Shown here piece after piece: positions 50,501 through 61,185 of a stretch of 64,000 bases of DNA. The stretch comes from Brachyhypopomus gauderio. Its lineage: Eukaryota > Chordata > Actinopteri > Gymnotiformes > Hypopomidae. The notes beneath the pieces are model-generated. The model did no database searches and was not told the origin of the DNA. It worked only from the letters and a program-made list of their open reading frames with translations. How positions within the stretch are numbered: the first letter of the stretch is position 1; each line of letters begins with the position of its first letter. The position numbers and the translations under genes were made by a program. The stretch lies in contig NC_135220.1 of NCBI RefSeq assembly GCF_052324685.1, positions 12,153,139 to 12,217,138 of the forward strand. The letters are read 5' to 3'.

Positions 50501-52738
50501 AATATTTTTATACTGCATACTTTCAGTGTGTGTGTGTGATTTGTGTGCGGAGGTCTGAGGGTGTTTGTCCATGGAGTGTACACTCAGGCTGTTTGTGCTA
50601 TGTGACTCTACCTTAGGTGGTCAGGGGGGGTGGAGTCACAGAGGCTGCTGGAAGTACAACGTCACCACCAACTACACCACCTGCATGTGTGACCACCTCA
50701 CACACTTCGGAGTGCTTCTGGTACTCTGCCAGTCACTTCCCTTCCAACTAAGCAAGATATGAGATATGAACAGATACACTCGCCAGGAACGTTGTGTGTT
50801 AACACACACTCATCTGGAATGCTGTGTCTTAATATGCACTCATGGGAACTCTGTGTGTTTCAGGATGTATCCAGGACTGCTATTGATGAGGAAAATGAGA
50901 GAATACTCACCGTCATCACCTACACAGGCTGCAGTATCTCAGCCTTCTTCCTGAGTATCACAGTGCTGACTTACTCTCTGCTCAAGTGAGAACTACATGT
51001 CTCCACTGAAAAGCCACACAAACTGTCTACGATCAATTTATTGTGGTTCTGTAGAATCATGGCCATCTACATGAGTGTTTAGTTTATGTTTGGGATTCCT
51101 CCTTTACAACCCCCCCCCCCCCCCCCCCCCCCCATATTTATTCATCTTCTGTTTATTTTGTTGGTTTGAACTGCTGCAGGAAACTGAGACGAGACGACCA
51201 TCCATCCCAGATCCTCTTAAATCTGTCCATCGCTCTGCTAGGCCTCAACCTCGTCTTCTTGGTCAACTCCTGGCTCTCCTCCTTTGGAATATATGGCCTT
51301 TGTGTTGCTGTAGCAACAGCCCAACACTACTTCTTGTTGACTTCCTTCACATGGATGTTCCTGGAGGCAGTGAACATGTACTTTGCCCTTGTCAAAGTTT
51401 TCAATGTCTACATTCCCTCCTACATCTTGAAATTCTGCACCTTTGGCTGGGGTAGGCACAGTCGTTCTGTTTCTTTAGGGACAGTAAAACTGAACATAAT
51501 AGATTTCTCTCTTTGTCTCATTGCTCTTTTATGATGCTTTTTGCCCCAGGAATGCCTCTCGTAATTTGCTGTCTGGTGTTGGTGGTGAAGCAGGACGCTT
51601 ATGCTGCAGTTTCGACTGGTGACTCTATGAATAACTCTGAGATGTTGTGAGTCATCTCTGTACGTTCTGCTGCTTCTGATTTAAAGGAACAGCTGTTTCA
51701 AAGGTACATGTACACAGTTCAGATATCCTGTGGTGTCTTTCCCCTTAGTTGCTGGATACAAGATGACGTTGTCTTCTACGTCTCAGTGGTGGGCTATGTC
51801 GTCCTCGTGCTCCTGTGCAACACTTCTGTATTCCTGGTGGTTCTGGTGCAGATCAAAAAGATGCACAAGTACCAGCCAGCCGGCATCCATAGTGGCATCC
51901 TGAAGGAGCTTCGGGGCGTAGCGAGTCTCACGCTGCTACTCGGCCTAACCTGGGCTGTGGCCTTCTTCACCTGGGGCGCCGCCAAGGTGCCTCTGCTCTA
52001 TCTGTTCTCCATTCTCAACAGTCTGCAAGGTGAGGCAGCACATTTGGTTTATTTACAGATGCGCTTTCGAGGGTGTGGGGACATGCTATGACCAGGAGGA
52101 GAGGGCAATCTGCTGGAATGATGTGTTACTGTGTTTCAGGGTTCTTCATTTTTGTCTTCCATTGTTTAATGAAAGACAACGTGCGTAAACAGTGGAGGGT
52201 CCACCTGTGCTTGGGACGCTTTAAACTGCAAGAGGACTCAGGTGACGTAGGATGACCAAATCACCTGGAACCATGTCTGACCAGATTTCAAGCACAAATT
52301 AAAATGGATGAACGTGAACCTGAATTAAAGACTGAAAATGTGTTCACACTGTATTTCAGACTGCAGCCACACCTCACCAGTCATCACCAAACCCAAAGCC
52401 AATCAATTTCCCACAATTCCCATGGTGGCATCGGTGAGATCCAATAAATCCAACTCAACCCAGACCTCATCAGCTTCCTCAGACTGCAGTCAGTGCCAAG
52501 TCTCCCTCAACAATCCCAACCTGGGTGAGAAACTGCTGTTTGGTTGTATTACTATTATGTATGAAAGTTGCTTGACTGCTATTTCTCTATAGGTTTGGTG
52601 TATCAACAGGGCCTAGTTTTACCACGGGCCCAGCAAGGGCCCACCCCTTCAGCACAGACCGCACGCTTTCCTCACGCTGATGGAATTGAGATCCATTCCT
52701 GGCTCCCAGATTCCAGCTATGACATTTACTTCAAGTAA
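41521..52738 (+). CDS. adgrg4: Adhesion G protein-coupled receptor G4 (GPR112)
   Basis: Adhesion GPCR. Exons: 41521..41596, 41825..42451, 42850..42866, 43805..43842, 44085..44233, 45464..45940, 46236..46312, 46420..46496, 46653..46683, 46794..46816, 46959..47107, 47778..47850, 48800..48909, 49115..49319, 49522..49690, 49900..50040, 50193..50318, 50410..50455, 50617..50720, 50864..50985, 51180..51451, 51550..51646, 51749..52029, 52140..52241, 52360..52524, 52593..52738. All phases match; 3900 nt, 1299 aa. Order: signal peptide; pentraxin/LamG domain (about 30-230); Thr-rich 14-residue repeats (about 303-461); SEA-like region ([10 protein letters not shown]); GAIN domain; GPS (CVYWNFNKN ... [10 protein letters not shown]) with predicted cleavage Leu898/Thr899 and the tethered agonist THFGVLL; seven TM helices (about 912-1180); a Ser-rich tail. 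The pentraxin domain and the position between fhl1 and htatsf1 separate it from ADGRG2. The three short exons at 42850-44233 are less certain than the rest. Human GPR112 is about 3080 aa because its mucin-like exon is far longer. Confidence 0.92.
42470..42535. repeat. CA/CGCA microsatellite in adgrg4
   Basis: Mixed (CA)n and (CGCA)n shortly after the donor at 42451. Confidence 0.9.
42657..42752. repeat. C-rich tract in adgrg4
   Basis: Runs of 7-22 C separated by AA, with one strand almost pure C/A. The complementary strand is G-run rich and could form G-quadruplexes. Confidence 0.95.
42937..43410. repeat. 30-bp minisatellite in adgrg4 intron
   Basis: About 16 copies of gatcctatcagattacacat plus cactgggtga, with two unit types (gatcc and gagcc) alternating in the first part, so the higher-order period is 60. 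The minus-strand ORF of [10 protein letters not shown] repeats is an artefact. Confidence 0.95.
43590..43670. repeat. 11-bp minisatellite
   Basis: Copies of tactacatctg / tactacatcta, shortly upstream of the adgrg4 exon at 43805. Confidence 0.85.
44264..44520. repeat. Degenerate CAGTACCACTACA repeats
   Basis: Irregular units of about 12-14 bp after the adgrg4 exon ending at 44233; similar motifs recur to about 45000. Confidence 0.7.
45490..45905 (+). repeat. adgrg4: 42-bp coding minisatellite in adgrg4 (Thr-rich stalk)
   Basis: About ten in-frame 42-bp units encode [14 protein letters not shown]-type repeats. The unit length keeps the frame. The sequence is mucin-like and expected to be densely O-glycosylated, as in the much longer human stalk. 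Confidence 0.93.
47215..47565. repeat. Degenerate TCTGTGTCTCTG repeats
   Basis: Irregular 10-20-bp units in the adgrg4 intron after 47107. A (TG)n run follows at about 47710-47745, before the exon at 47778. Confidence 0.85.
47872..48088. repeat. 34-bp minisatellite in adgrg4 intron
   Basis: About six copies of catcacacacatggtagggg plus ttcactaatcagag, starting about 20 bases after the donor at 47850. Confidence 0.95.
51109..51133. repeat. C homopolymer in adgrg4 intron
   Basis: 25 consecutive C, about 45 bases upstream of the acceptor of the exon at 51180. Length is likely uncertain in any assembly. Confidence 0.95.
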
Positions 52739-52914
52739 AACTGTGTGGGATTTTAATCAATTGTTTGTAACACAGCTATTTCTGAAGTAACTTTTTTTGT
52801 GTGAGATGGTTTGATTAATATATCTGCAGCATCCCACCTGAATCCGAAATACAATTACAGTCTGATTAGCCTAAAGAATATGGCACAAAAATGTGAACCT
52901 ATGCTATATGTTCT

Positions 52915-52920
52915 AATAAA
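52915..52920 (+). promoter_or_regulatory. adgrg4: Polyadenylation signal, adgrg4
   Basis: AATAAA in gttctaataaactg, about 180 bases after the stop codon. Confidence 0.7.
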
Positions 52921-52939
52921 CTGTAAATATTAAATGTTG

Positions 52940-54099
52940 TGTATAACTCCAAACACTCCAAGAGACTTATTTTTTAAATACATGTTTACTTTTTAAAGTC
53001 TGCATATCGTAAGTTATACCAGCTCTCCTGTATATGTGTGCACTTCATCGATGTCTACACATCTCGACGAGCTAGATGGCGATGAACCTAGAACTCACTT
53101 AACTAAGCAGTCTCTGCTATTATAAACTTTTTTTTATTACAAGAGGGTTCACAACATATTAAGCCATTGCGTCATTAAAATGCAGATAAAGGCTAGTCTG
53201 TTCATAATGCTTAAGAAAGCGTTTGAAAACTACACAGAACACGAGCCCTATCAATGTTAGCCAATACTTGATCGGAACCTCAGACCTGAAAACAGTTGTA
53301 TTCAGGAATAAACAAAGGGGTGGACATACCGGAAGTACACAAAAAGGAGTCTTTCTGCGCAGAGAGGTAAGCAAGGTTTCATTTATATCGATGTGACTTC
53401 GTTGTCTGTCCTGCAAAAAAATGTGGTGTCGGTCGCATAGGCGTAGTAATGTGAATAAGAAGGATGCAGCGTGTTCTCTAGTTACTCAGCTTCACAATTT
53501 AGGACGTGTGCAGTCAATGTGCTGCAAGGTGTCGCCATCTGTGCTAGCTGGTTAGCTAGCTAGCGCCTCTGACAACGATGTGTAAGTAGATAACCTGCGT
53601 TAGCTAGCTAGCTAGCTAGCGTAGTTTAGATGTTTGGTGTATTAGCTAGACCAAGACACTACATATAACTCGCCGGCTAGCTAACATTTGCTCCTAAACT
53701 GGACAACATGACCATTTAGCTATCTAACTAACCTAGTTGGCTAACCACAGTCCCATTCGGTGGCAAAGAAGCGAGATGTGGCGCTAAAAGTGTCACTGTC
53801 AGGGCTCAAATGTGCCAGTGAAACCATCTGTTAAAGTGACAGGCCCTGTCTGGAGTACGTTGGGTCGGGTGTCTCAGGTAGATGGTTAAACAGCACTCAC
53901 AGCACACTTGTGAAACCATCTGTTAAAGTGACAGGCCCTGGCTGGAGTACATTGGGTCAGGTGTGTCAGATGGTTAAACAGCACACTTGTGAAACCATCT
54001 GTTAAAGTGACAGGCCCTGTCTGGAGTACGCTGGGTCAGGTGTGTCCGGTAGATGGTTAAACAGCACTCACAGCACACTTGTTTATTCCTTAACCGCAG
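52940..54099. other. Adgrg4-htatsf1 spacer, including candidate htatsf1 5' exon
   Basis: The probable htatsf1 noncoding first exon ends at 53366 (ctgcgcagagag|gtaagc). After it lie gctagctagctagctagc palindromes (about 53600-53620). At 53818-54080, just upstream of the coding start, are three copies of a roughly 90-bp unit (gtgaaaccatctgttaaagt, acaggccctgtctggagtac, agatggttaaacagcac). Confidence 0.6.
53818..54080. repeat. About 90-bp tandem repeat, 3 copies
   Basis: Ends about 20 bases before the htatsf1 exon that carries the ATG; each unit contains tgtctggagtac and ggttaaacagcac. Confidence 0.9.
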
Positions 54100-54642
54100 A
54101 TGAGCGGAGACTCGAACGGGAATAAGGAGTTTCATGAACAGCTCCGACTGCAGGAGCTGTACGGCCAGAGAAAAGAAGGTGGAGACGATCCATTCACTTA
54201 TGTGGACCCTGAGGATGGCACAGTGTATGACTGGGACCATGACAAGAAAGCATGGTTTCCAAAGGTATCAAAACTTTACATCAGCATAATAATACGAATA
54301 AATACGGGAATGGACAGACGTGTACATGCGTGAACATACGTGAACATGCCTGCATGCCCAAGGTTATAATTCCTGCTTGATCTCCAACCTTAAGATGGTG
54401 AACATATTTATTTTTCTGCAGATAACAGAAGACTTCATTGCTGCATATCAAGCTAACTACGGCTTCAATGAGGAAGGAGCTCCTGATGCAGCTGCAGCAA
54501 CTCCACCTGCTCCACCTAGTGAAACTCTGCCAGTGGAGACAGCGGAGATGAAACAACCAGAAGAAACCCCTGAGGTGGCCAGCGCTAAAGAAGGCAAAGG
54601 GAAGGCTGAGAAGAGGAAAGCAGAACCAGGTACATGTGCTGC

Positions 54643-54718
<76 letters not shown>

Positions 54719-57700
54719 ACGTGTGCATTGTGGAGCATATGTGTGTAGTGTTTGTATGTGAATTGAGCTGTTTGTTAGTTTTGGAGGCGTAGGGGGGTTA
54801 GTGCGTCAGGGGTGTCTGTTTGAGAGTATGGTCATTTACTGTGTGAATAAACTTTATTTGTTGTTGTTTTGTGTTTTTGAGAACTTGTAAGTGACTCCCA
54901 AACTCTTTTAATGCTTGCAGGCTGGTTTGATATTGAGAAGGACAAAAACACAAACGTATATGTGTCAGGTAAGCATAGTGCTCTATTATCATTGAGAGCT
55001 CTGTTGTACTCGAGGCTTATGTGGACCATGAAAAATGATTCAGCTCCTTATGGAAAACATTACCCACTAACATTTTATTTGTACACATCTTATCAAATAA
55101 ATACATGCTGAATAAGTAAACAAATGCTTATCTTTAATGCTTATACATCGTAGGTCTTCCACCGGATATTACGCCTGATGAGTTTGTGGACATTATGTCT
55201 AAATGCGGGATAATAATGAGGGACCCAATGACAGAGGAGTATAAGATTAAGCTGTATAAAGACAGTGAGGGAAACCAGAAGGGAGATGGTCTTTGCTGCT
55301 ACCTTAAGGTTGGTTCCACGAACACACGTGCCCACACACGCACAAAACACACATTCTCACACAACCAATCAACCGGGCTCACGTTCTCGTCTGCAGAGGG
55401 AGTCTGTGGCCCTTGCAGAACGTCTTTTGGACGACTCTGAGGTGCGTGGCTACCGGCTGCACGTGGAGGCCGCACGCTTCGAGCTCAAGGGCCAGTACGA
55501 TGCCAGCAAGAAGAAGAAGAAAAACAAAGAGTACCGCAAAAAAATGCAGCAGCAGCAGAAGTAAGAGCTCCATGCTGTGAGAGCCCCACTAGTCCAGGTG
55601 AAGCAGGTGCCCCACTGAGCTCCACGCTGTGAGAGCCCCACTAGTCCAGGTGAAGCAGGTGCCCCACTGAGCTCCACGCTGTGAGAGCCCCACTAGTCCA
55701 GGTGAAGCAGGTGCCTCACTGAGCTCCACCCTGTGAGAGCCCCACTAGTCCAGGTGAAGCAGGTGCCCCACTGAGCTCCACGCTGTGAGAGCCCCACTAG
55801 TCCAGGTGAAGCAGGTGCCTCACTGAGCTCCACCCTGTGAGAGCCCCACTAGTCCAGGTGAAGCAGGTGCCCCACTGAGCTCCACGCTGTGAGAGCCCCA
55901 CTAGTCCAGGTGAAGCAGGTGCCCCACTGAGCTCCACGCTGTGAGAGCCCCACTAGTCCAGGTGAAGTAGGTGCCCCACTGAGCTCCACGCTGCGAGAGC
56001 CCTACCAGTCCAGGTGAAGCAGGTGCCTCACTGAGCTCCACCCTGCGAGAGCCCCACTAGTCCAGGTGAAGCAGGTGCCCCACTGAGCTCCACGCTGTAA
56101 GAGCCCCACCAGTCCAGGAACAGAAGCAGGTGCCCCACTGAGCTCCACGCTGTGAGAGCCCCACTAGTCCAGGTGAAGCAGGTGCCTCACTGAGCTCCAC
56201 CCTGCGAGAGCCCCACTAGTCCAGGTGAAGCAGGTGCCCCACTGAGCTCCACGCTGTGAGAGCCCCACTAGTCCAGGAACAGAAGCAGGTTGTGCAGCTC
56301 TGCTCCTGTGCCCTCCAGCTGTTCTCCAATACCATGCGTACTCCGTGTTAATGTAATAGGCATTGCTTTGCAAATTCTGGGAGAGTGTGTTTTAGCTCCT
56401 AAATGAGTTTTTATCACAGCAATTTCAAACCAGGATAGTGTAAACAAGACAGTTGGAGATGGTAACTGTCAGACTCTCATGAATCTGATAGGAACGCCAT
56501 TCCTCAAACCTTCGCCTCTATTTCACGGAGTGGCGGAAGCACCACCTTATATAGTCATACAGTGTCTTTGTAGCCTTGTCCAACAGATGGCGCTCTAGAG
56601 TTTTGCAGGCATTGTCTGCCGGATTAATCTGCTGCTGTTTCCTGGTTGTGCTGTCAGGCAGCTGGACTGGAGGCCAGAGAAGAAGGGGGAGGTGCGTAAG
56701 AGGCACGAACGTGTGATCATCATCCGCAACATGTTCCACCCCAAAGACTTTGAGGTGAGACTCATCATGGGGGGTCGGTGGGCTTGCGGTTCTCCACAGT
56801 GCAAATGGCCCTACTCAAACTTGTGTTGTACACAATTAGACATGCTCAAAGATAAAACCATTCTAGTCAAACTTGCATGTCTCCTGCTGATGACCTATTT
56901 TCCTGTGTTTTTTAATTAATTTATTTATTTTTTGTTCTGATCGATGATTAAAATTGTCCCATACTTGGCATAGTACTGCTGGTGTGCCTGTGAAAGATTA
57001 TATTTGAGTTTTCAGTTGATCTTAGGGTTGGATAAGTGAGATGACTATCGGAGACTATCCAGGTCTAACCACATTCCTGATGCAGACACACCTTCCTGCA
57101 GAGAGCACTGACACTCACCATAGCAGGAAACGCATCGCTAGGAGAACCCAAGCAGCCCAGGCCCCGAGTTGACATTACTGTTGGCATTCCTATAAAGACC
57201 AGAGGGTTTGGGAGGTCTGCTCACTGTGCTGTGTGTTTTATTCAGGAAGACCCGCTGGTGTTGAACGAGTATCGTGACGACTTGCGGACCGAGTGTGGAA
57301 AATTTGGGGAGGTGAAGAAAGTCATCATCTTCGACGTGAGTTTGGGTCGTCCCTCTTCCTCCGCAGCTCTGAGGCTGCGTGACCTTTGAACTGTGACATT
57401 TCTCACAGCAGTATCACACGAAGCAGCCCATAGAATGCCGCATTAGCATTAGTAGTCCCACATTAGCAGTTGCCCGTGCCGCCACTATTGCCGTGTCCTG
57501 GGTGGGAGGCAGCTGAGTTGTGCTTGGTGTTTGTGTGTGGCAGAGACACCCTGACGGCGTGGCGTCTGTAGCCTTTAAAGAGCCGGACGAGGCAGACGCA
57601 TGCCAGGTGGCGCTGGACGGACGCTGGTTTGGGGGGAGGAAGCTCATGGCACAGCTGTGGGATGGAGTCACCGATTACCAGGCAAGACGCCAACACACTT

Positions 57701-58198
57701 TTGTTGTACACTGTTCAGACATGCTGTGATTGTGCTCGGGACAAATACACTAACCCTACAGCTATACACCCAGCTAACCCCTCTGCTAACTTCACGCTGC
57801 CTACTGAAGACAAGGGTGTGTGTGTGTGTGTGTGTATAATCGTGTCTTTCAGTCCTCTTTGACGTTTTGCTCTCTGTTCCTCTGCTGGGTTTTTGCTCCG
57901 TCAGGTGGAGGAGACAACACGTGAGAGGGAGGAACGCCTGAAGGGCTGGTCTGCCTTCCTGGGTGATGAGAAACCCCAAGGGGCAGCCGCACAGGCGACT
58001 CAACCTGAGAACTCTGATGGAATGAAGGAGCTGTCTGCCCCCCAGGAGGCAGAGAGGCCCGGGGCAGTGGCGGAACAGGCCCCGCCTGCAGGGGGCGCCG
58101 TGGCAGAGCAGCCTGCAGGGCAGCGGGATACAGAGCAGGAAGCAGCAGGCATGGAGTCCACAGACAGCAGCCTAGCAAGCAGTGATGAGGAGGCGTAG
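54100..58198 (+). CDS. htatsf1: HIV Tat-specific factor 1 homologue (Tat-SF1)
   Basis: Nuclear RNA-binding factor linking transcription elongation and U2 snRNP splicing (yeast Cus2 relative). Exons: 54100..54264, 54422..54629, 54921..54968, 55154..55308, 55397..55560, 56658..56754, 57246..57335, 57544..57681, 57905..58198; 1359 nt, 452 aa. The N-terminus (MSGDSNGNKEFHEQLRLQEL, then DWDHDKKAWFPK) and ITEDFIAAYQANYGF match human Tat-SF1. RRM1 spans about 134-215 (NVYVSGLPPDIT; GDGLCCYLKR). A Lys-rich linker with KKKKKNKEYRKKM is followed by QLDWRPEKK. The second RRM is a UHM at about 262-350 with the Arg336-x-Phe338 signature (DGRWFGGRK) that binds ULM ligands such as SF3B1. The intron after 57681 uses a GC donor (cag|gcaaga). 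The C-terminal tail is only about 95 residues, versus about 370 in human, but still ends acidic (SSDEEA). Confidence 0.95.
54646..54718. repeat. (GT)n after an htatsf1 donor
   Basis: GT run with one GCGC interruption, starting about 15 bases after the donor at 54629. Confidence 0.95.
55565..56295. repeat. 52-bp minisatellite at the htatsf1 55560 donor
   Basis: About 14 copies of gagctccacgctgtgagagc, cccactagtccaggtgaagc and aggtgcccc(t)act begin four bases into the intron (exon ends 55560: cagaa|gtaagagctcc). One unit reads ctgtaagagc. Confidence 0.95.
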
Positions 58199-58436
58199 GG
58201 CTGAAATAGGACCGCAACACAAATTCCTTAAACACCCGTACATAAACAGCACCGAGGGTCTTAGGCTCTGCCAGCTATGCCTATTTGCCTGAGGGCCGTA
58301 GAATTCACCGTCTGTCTGCCTGTCTGTGGTCCGTCATCTCATAAAACTGGAGTGTTGGGGAGTGAACACTGACCGTTCTTATGTTTTTGCTTCCGAGTGA
58401 AAATTATAACTGGCACGTATTTGTTAACTATTTTAT

Positions 58437-58442
58437 AATAAA
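58437..58442 (+). promoter_or_regulatory. htatsf1: Polyadenylation signal, htatsf1
   Basis: AATAAA in ttataataaaagatg, about 240 bases after the stop. Confidence 0.7.
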
Positions 58443-59361
58443 AGATGAATTTGTGTAAATGTGGACATTTATATTTTTTTCCTTTATAAGTAGTTATCCT
58501 GGAGTTCAGGGTTTGTTTTTAAGGACTGCCACTTTGGAATGTAGGTGTTTAATTAATGTTATTAGTTTAATATTCTAGTATTACATATACAGATCTGCTG
58601 CAAAATGAAAACATCTCCACGTGTTCTGTGAGGTAGTTTTGCATACTTCAGTCAGTAAATCGTTAATATCACAGAATATATCTAATCTAAACCTGCTTCA
58701 CCATAAGCTTGTGATCTTGTTTCTGACATATCAATTGTCATGCCCCGAGCGGTTAGTTATTCTACCTTGTAATGAGAAGCTTGTGTGAGAGCTATTTTTA
58801 CATTTTCATTTCGCTGTCAAAACAACTTCGTTTATGAACCTCTGGTTGAACTTGCCCGGCCACATTTTATCTAAAATGCATGCGACGTAAGGCAGAGCCG
58901 CGGTATCGGTTATGACTAGGCGGGGATCCGACCAAGACTACCGTGAGGTGGCACTAACTTCAGCAGAGACCTGCGGGGACGTCGGAGTGTTTCCAGCGAC
59001 CTTCATGCGCGTCATGTTGGAGACTAAACGCGATCTGTGGACCTGAACAACTCCAGCCACCACGCTAGAAACCATTACCAGCAGGTATACGCGCGTCTAA
59101 CAAGAACTATCAGCTGTGGTTGTTTTTTTAATTATTTTCATTAATGACCGTACTGTGTATTTGTGAGTGCTCATAACAAATAACCCTTTTCATTAAATCG
59201 ACCTTAAACACCATGTGAATAAAAGTAGTCACTTTAAAATAAGTTATTTCTGTAATATCCTCTCATATACAAACGCGCAAAAACGCTCTGGGGGCCACTT
59301 TGGGTAATCTGCATGTTCTGCTGTATTTTGAGTGCTGTGATGTGATTTTGCCTTAGGGACG
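58443..59361. other. Htatsf1-vgll1 spacer with candidate vgll1 5' exon
   Basis: A GC-richer stretch at about 58880-59084 ends in a donor (ccagcag|gtatac) and could be the noncoding first exon of vgll1, joined to the acceptor ccttag at 59351-59356. Nothing else recognised. Confidence 0.5.
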
Positions 59362-60466
59362 ATGGAAGAGAGGAACACGGGGCCCCGCGACCAGGGCCGA
59401 GAGTCCTCACAAAGCATCATTTTCACCTATTACAACGGAGACATCAACACAGTGGTGGATGAACATTTCTTTCGCGCCCTGAACAAGACCAGCATGCCAA
59501 AAGACCTCAGTACGAAGACCAGGGAGCTCCAGAGGCCCTCCAAATCTGGTGGGCCAGTGCTGCATGATTCATTTCCATGTAGGAAAGAAGGTGAAAATTA
59601 TATGTGCCCCCCATAAAATGGACCCTCAGGCATAAACTGACATCACTCGAAAGAGTCTATTTATTCTTCCTCGAGGAAATGATCATATGTCCCCTTTTCA
59701 TTGGCTTAGATAGCACCCTCTGCTGGCGGACAGCTGTTATTAATTAATTGATAACTCGCATTCTTCATTACTATCTGACCATGGTAGCTGAAAGAATACT
59801 GGCTTTGACCATGACGCCACTGGTAGTTTTGTAATATCTGTCATATATAACATCTGACGTTGTTTCCAGATGTGGCCACTCCAGCCTCATGGTCTCCGTC
59901 GTGGTCTAAGAGCCTGCCATCTTCAAGCGCCTCAGTCCTGGGCCAGGGATCATCCAATGAGGAAGCAGTTCAGAATCAGGGAGTGATCATGGGTCCAGCC
60001 ACACTCCCCACAGGCCACTGGGCGTACTCCACTAGACAGGGGTCCAGTTATGACGTGCCCCCGTTACTATACCGACAGCCTGGCATACCACAGAACAGCC
60101 CATCCTCTTTCCTCCATCTCCTACACACGGATCGGTCAACAGGAGGTGCCATGGTCGCCCACTCCTCTAAGCCTGACCTGGAGCCCGAGTGGGGTTCTGG
60201 GAGCGCTTACACTGACACAGGTGAGTTCAGATTTATTGTTCAACATTGTGTCCAGTGTTTGAACATGTAGCTGAGGTATAAACAGGGTGAATATGCCACT
60301 GCAGGTAAAGAGAGAAGTGTGAAGAAATAGACATTGGTGGTGCTTTGATTTGTTTTGTTAAACTTTAGTTTGCAAGTCATCCCTCTTCTTAAACCAGGTT
60401 ACATTTTTATTTTGTTTTACAGGAGTGCAAATGCCAGAAAAAAGTAAGGATTTATACTGGTATTGA
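59362..60466 (+). CDS. vgll1: Vestigial-like family member 1
   Basis: Transcriptional cofactor that binds TEAD factors. Exons: 59362..59548, 59870..60220, 60423..60466; phases match, 582 nt, 193 aa (human VGLL1 258). The TEAD-binding TDU/vestigial motif lies near the N-terminus at about 19-43 (IIFTYYNGDINTVVDEHFFR) with the VxxHF core (Val32...His35-Phe36). The rest is Ser/Pro-rich and low in order (WSPSWSKSLPSS, FLHLLHTDRS), as in the family, and the last short exon ends SKDLYWY. The first-exon donor (tctg|gtgggc) is weak-looking but keeps the frame. The location next to htatsf1 matches human Xq26.3. Confidence 0.9.
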
Positions 60467-60828
60467 GGTCATGATGTCCCTGTGTGCCCTTCCAAAAGAA
60501 TACGGCTTTATCCACACCGTCCAAGGAGAAACTACCGTCCAAAATGACAACGTTAATGACACCTTGGAAACAGTGTCTTAAATCAGGGAAAACTGCTTTC
60601 TGCTCAGCTCACACTGATCTCAGGGTCACAGAGTGACATGAAACACAGTCACAGGTACAGACTGGCTGTGGCTTGCTGCAAGTGCGTGAGATGATGTTTG
60701 TAATTTAGAGCCCCAGAGCTCCACCACTACACGCTGGGTGGAGCGTCCTGCAGAGACGAGTGAGCTGGCACCACTCCTCATTTGATCAGCTGTCGCCCTT
60801 TATTCATGTTACCTGCTTTAGAGAGGAC

Positions 60829-61109
60829 TGTTTATATGACGGACATCTCCATACAGATTTAACTTTATTTGAAGATGATGTTTTGGTTTATATGATGGAC
60901 ATCTCCATACAGATTTAACTTTATTTGAAGATGATGTTTTGGTTTATATGATGGACATCTCCATACAGATTTAACTTTATTTGAAGATGATGTTTTGGTT
61001 TATATGATGGACATCTCCATACAGATTTAACTTTATTTGAAGATGATGTTTTGGTTTATATGATGGACATCTCCATACAGATTTAACTTTATTTGAAGAT
61101 GATGTTTTG
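60829..61109. repeat. 56-bp tandem repeat in vgll1 3'UTR
   Basis: Five near-identical units: ggtttatatgatggacatct, ccatacagatttaactttat, ttgaagatgatgtttt. Lies between the stop (60466) and the AATAAA at 61177. Confidence 0.95.
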
Positions 61110-61176
61110 CTTTCAGTTATAGCTATTCTGCTATTAAAAGAAATTGCCAAAACATTATTTTGCTAGTTTTCAATGC

Positions 61177-61182
61177 AATAAA
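61177..61182 (+). promoter_or_regulatory. vgll1: Polyadenylation signal, vgll1
   Basis: AATAAA in atgcaataaaattc, about 710 bases after the stop. Confidence 0.6.
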
Positions 61183-61185
61183 ATT

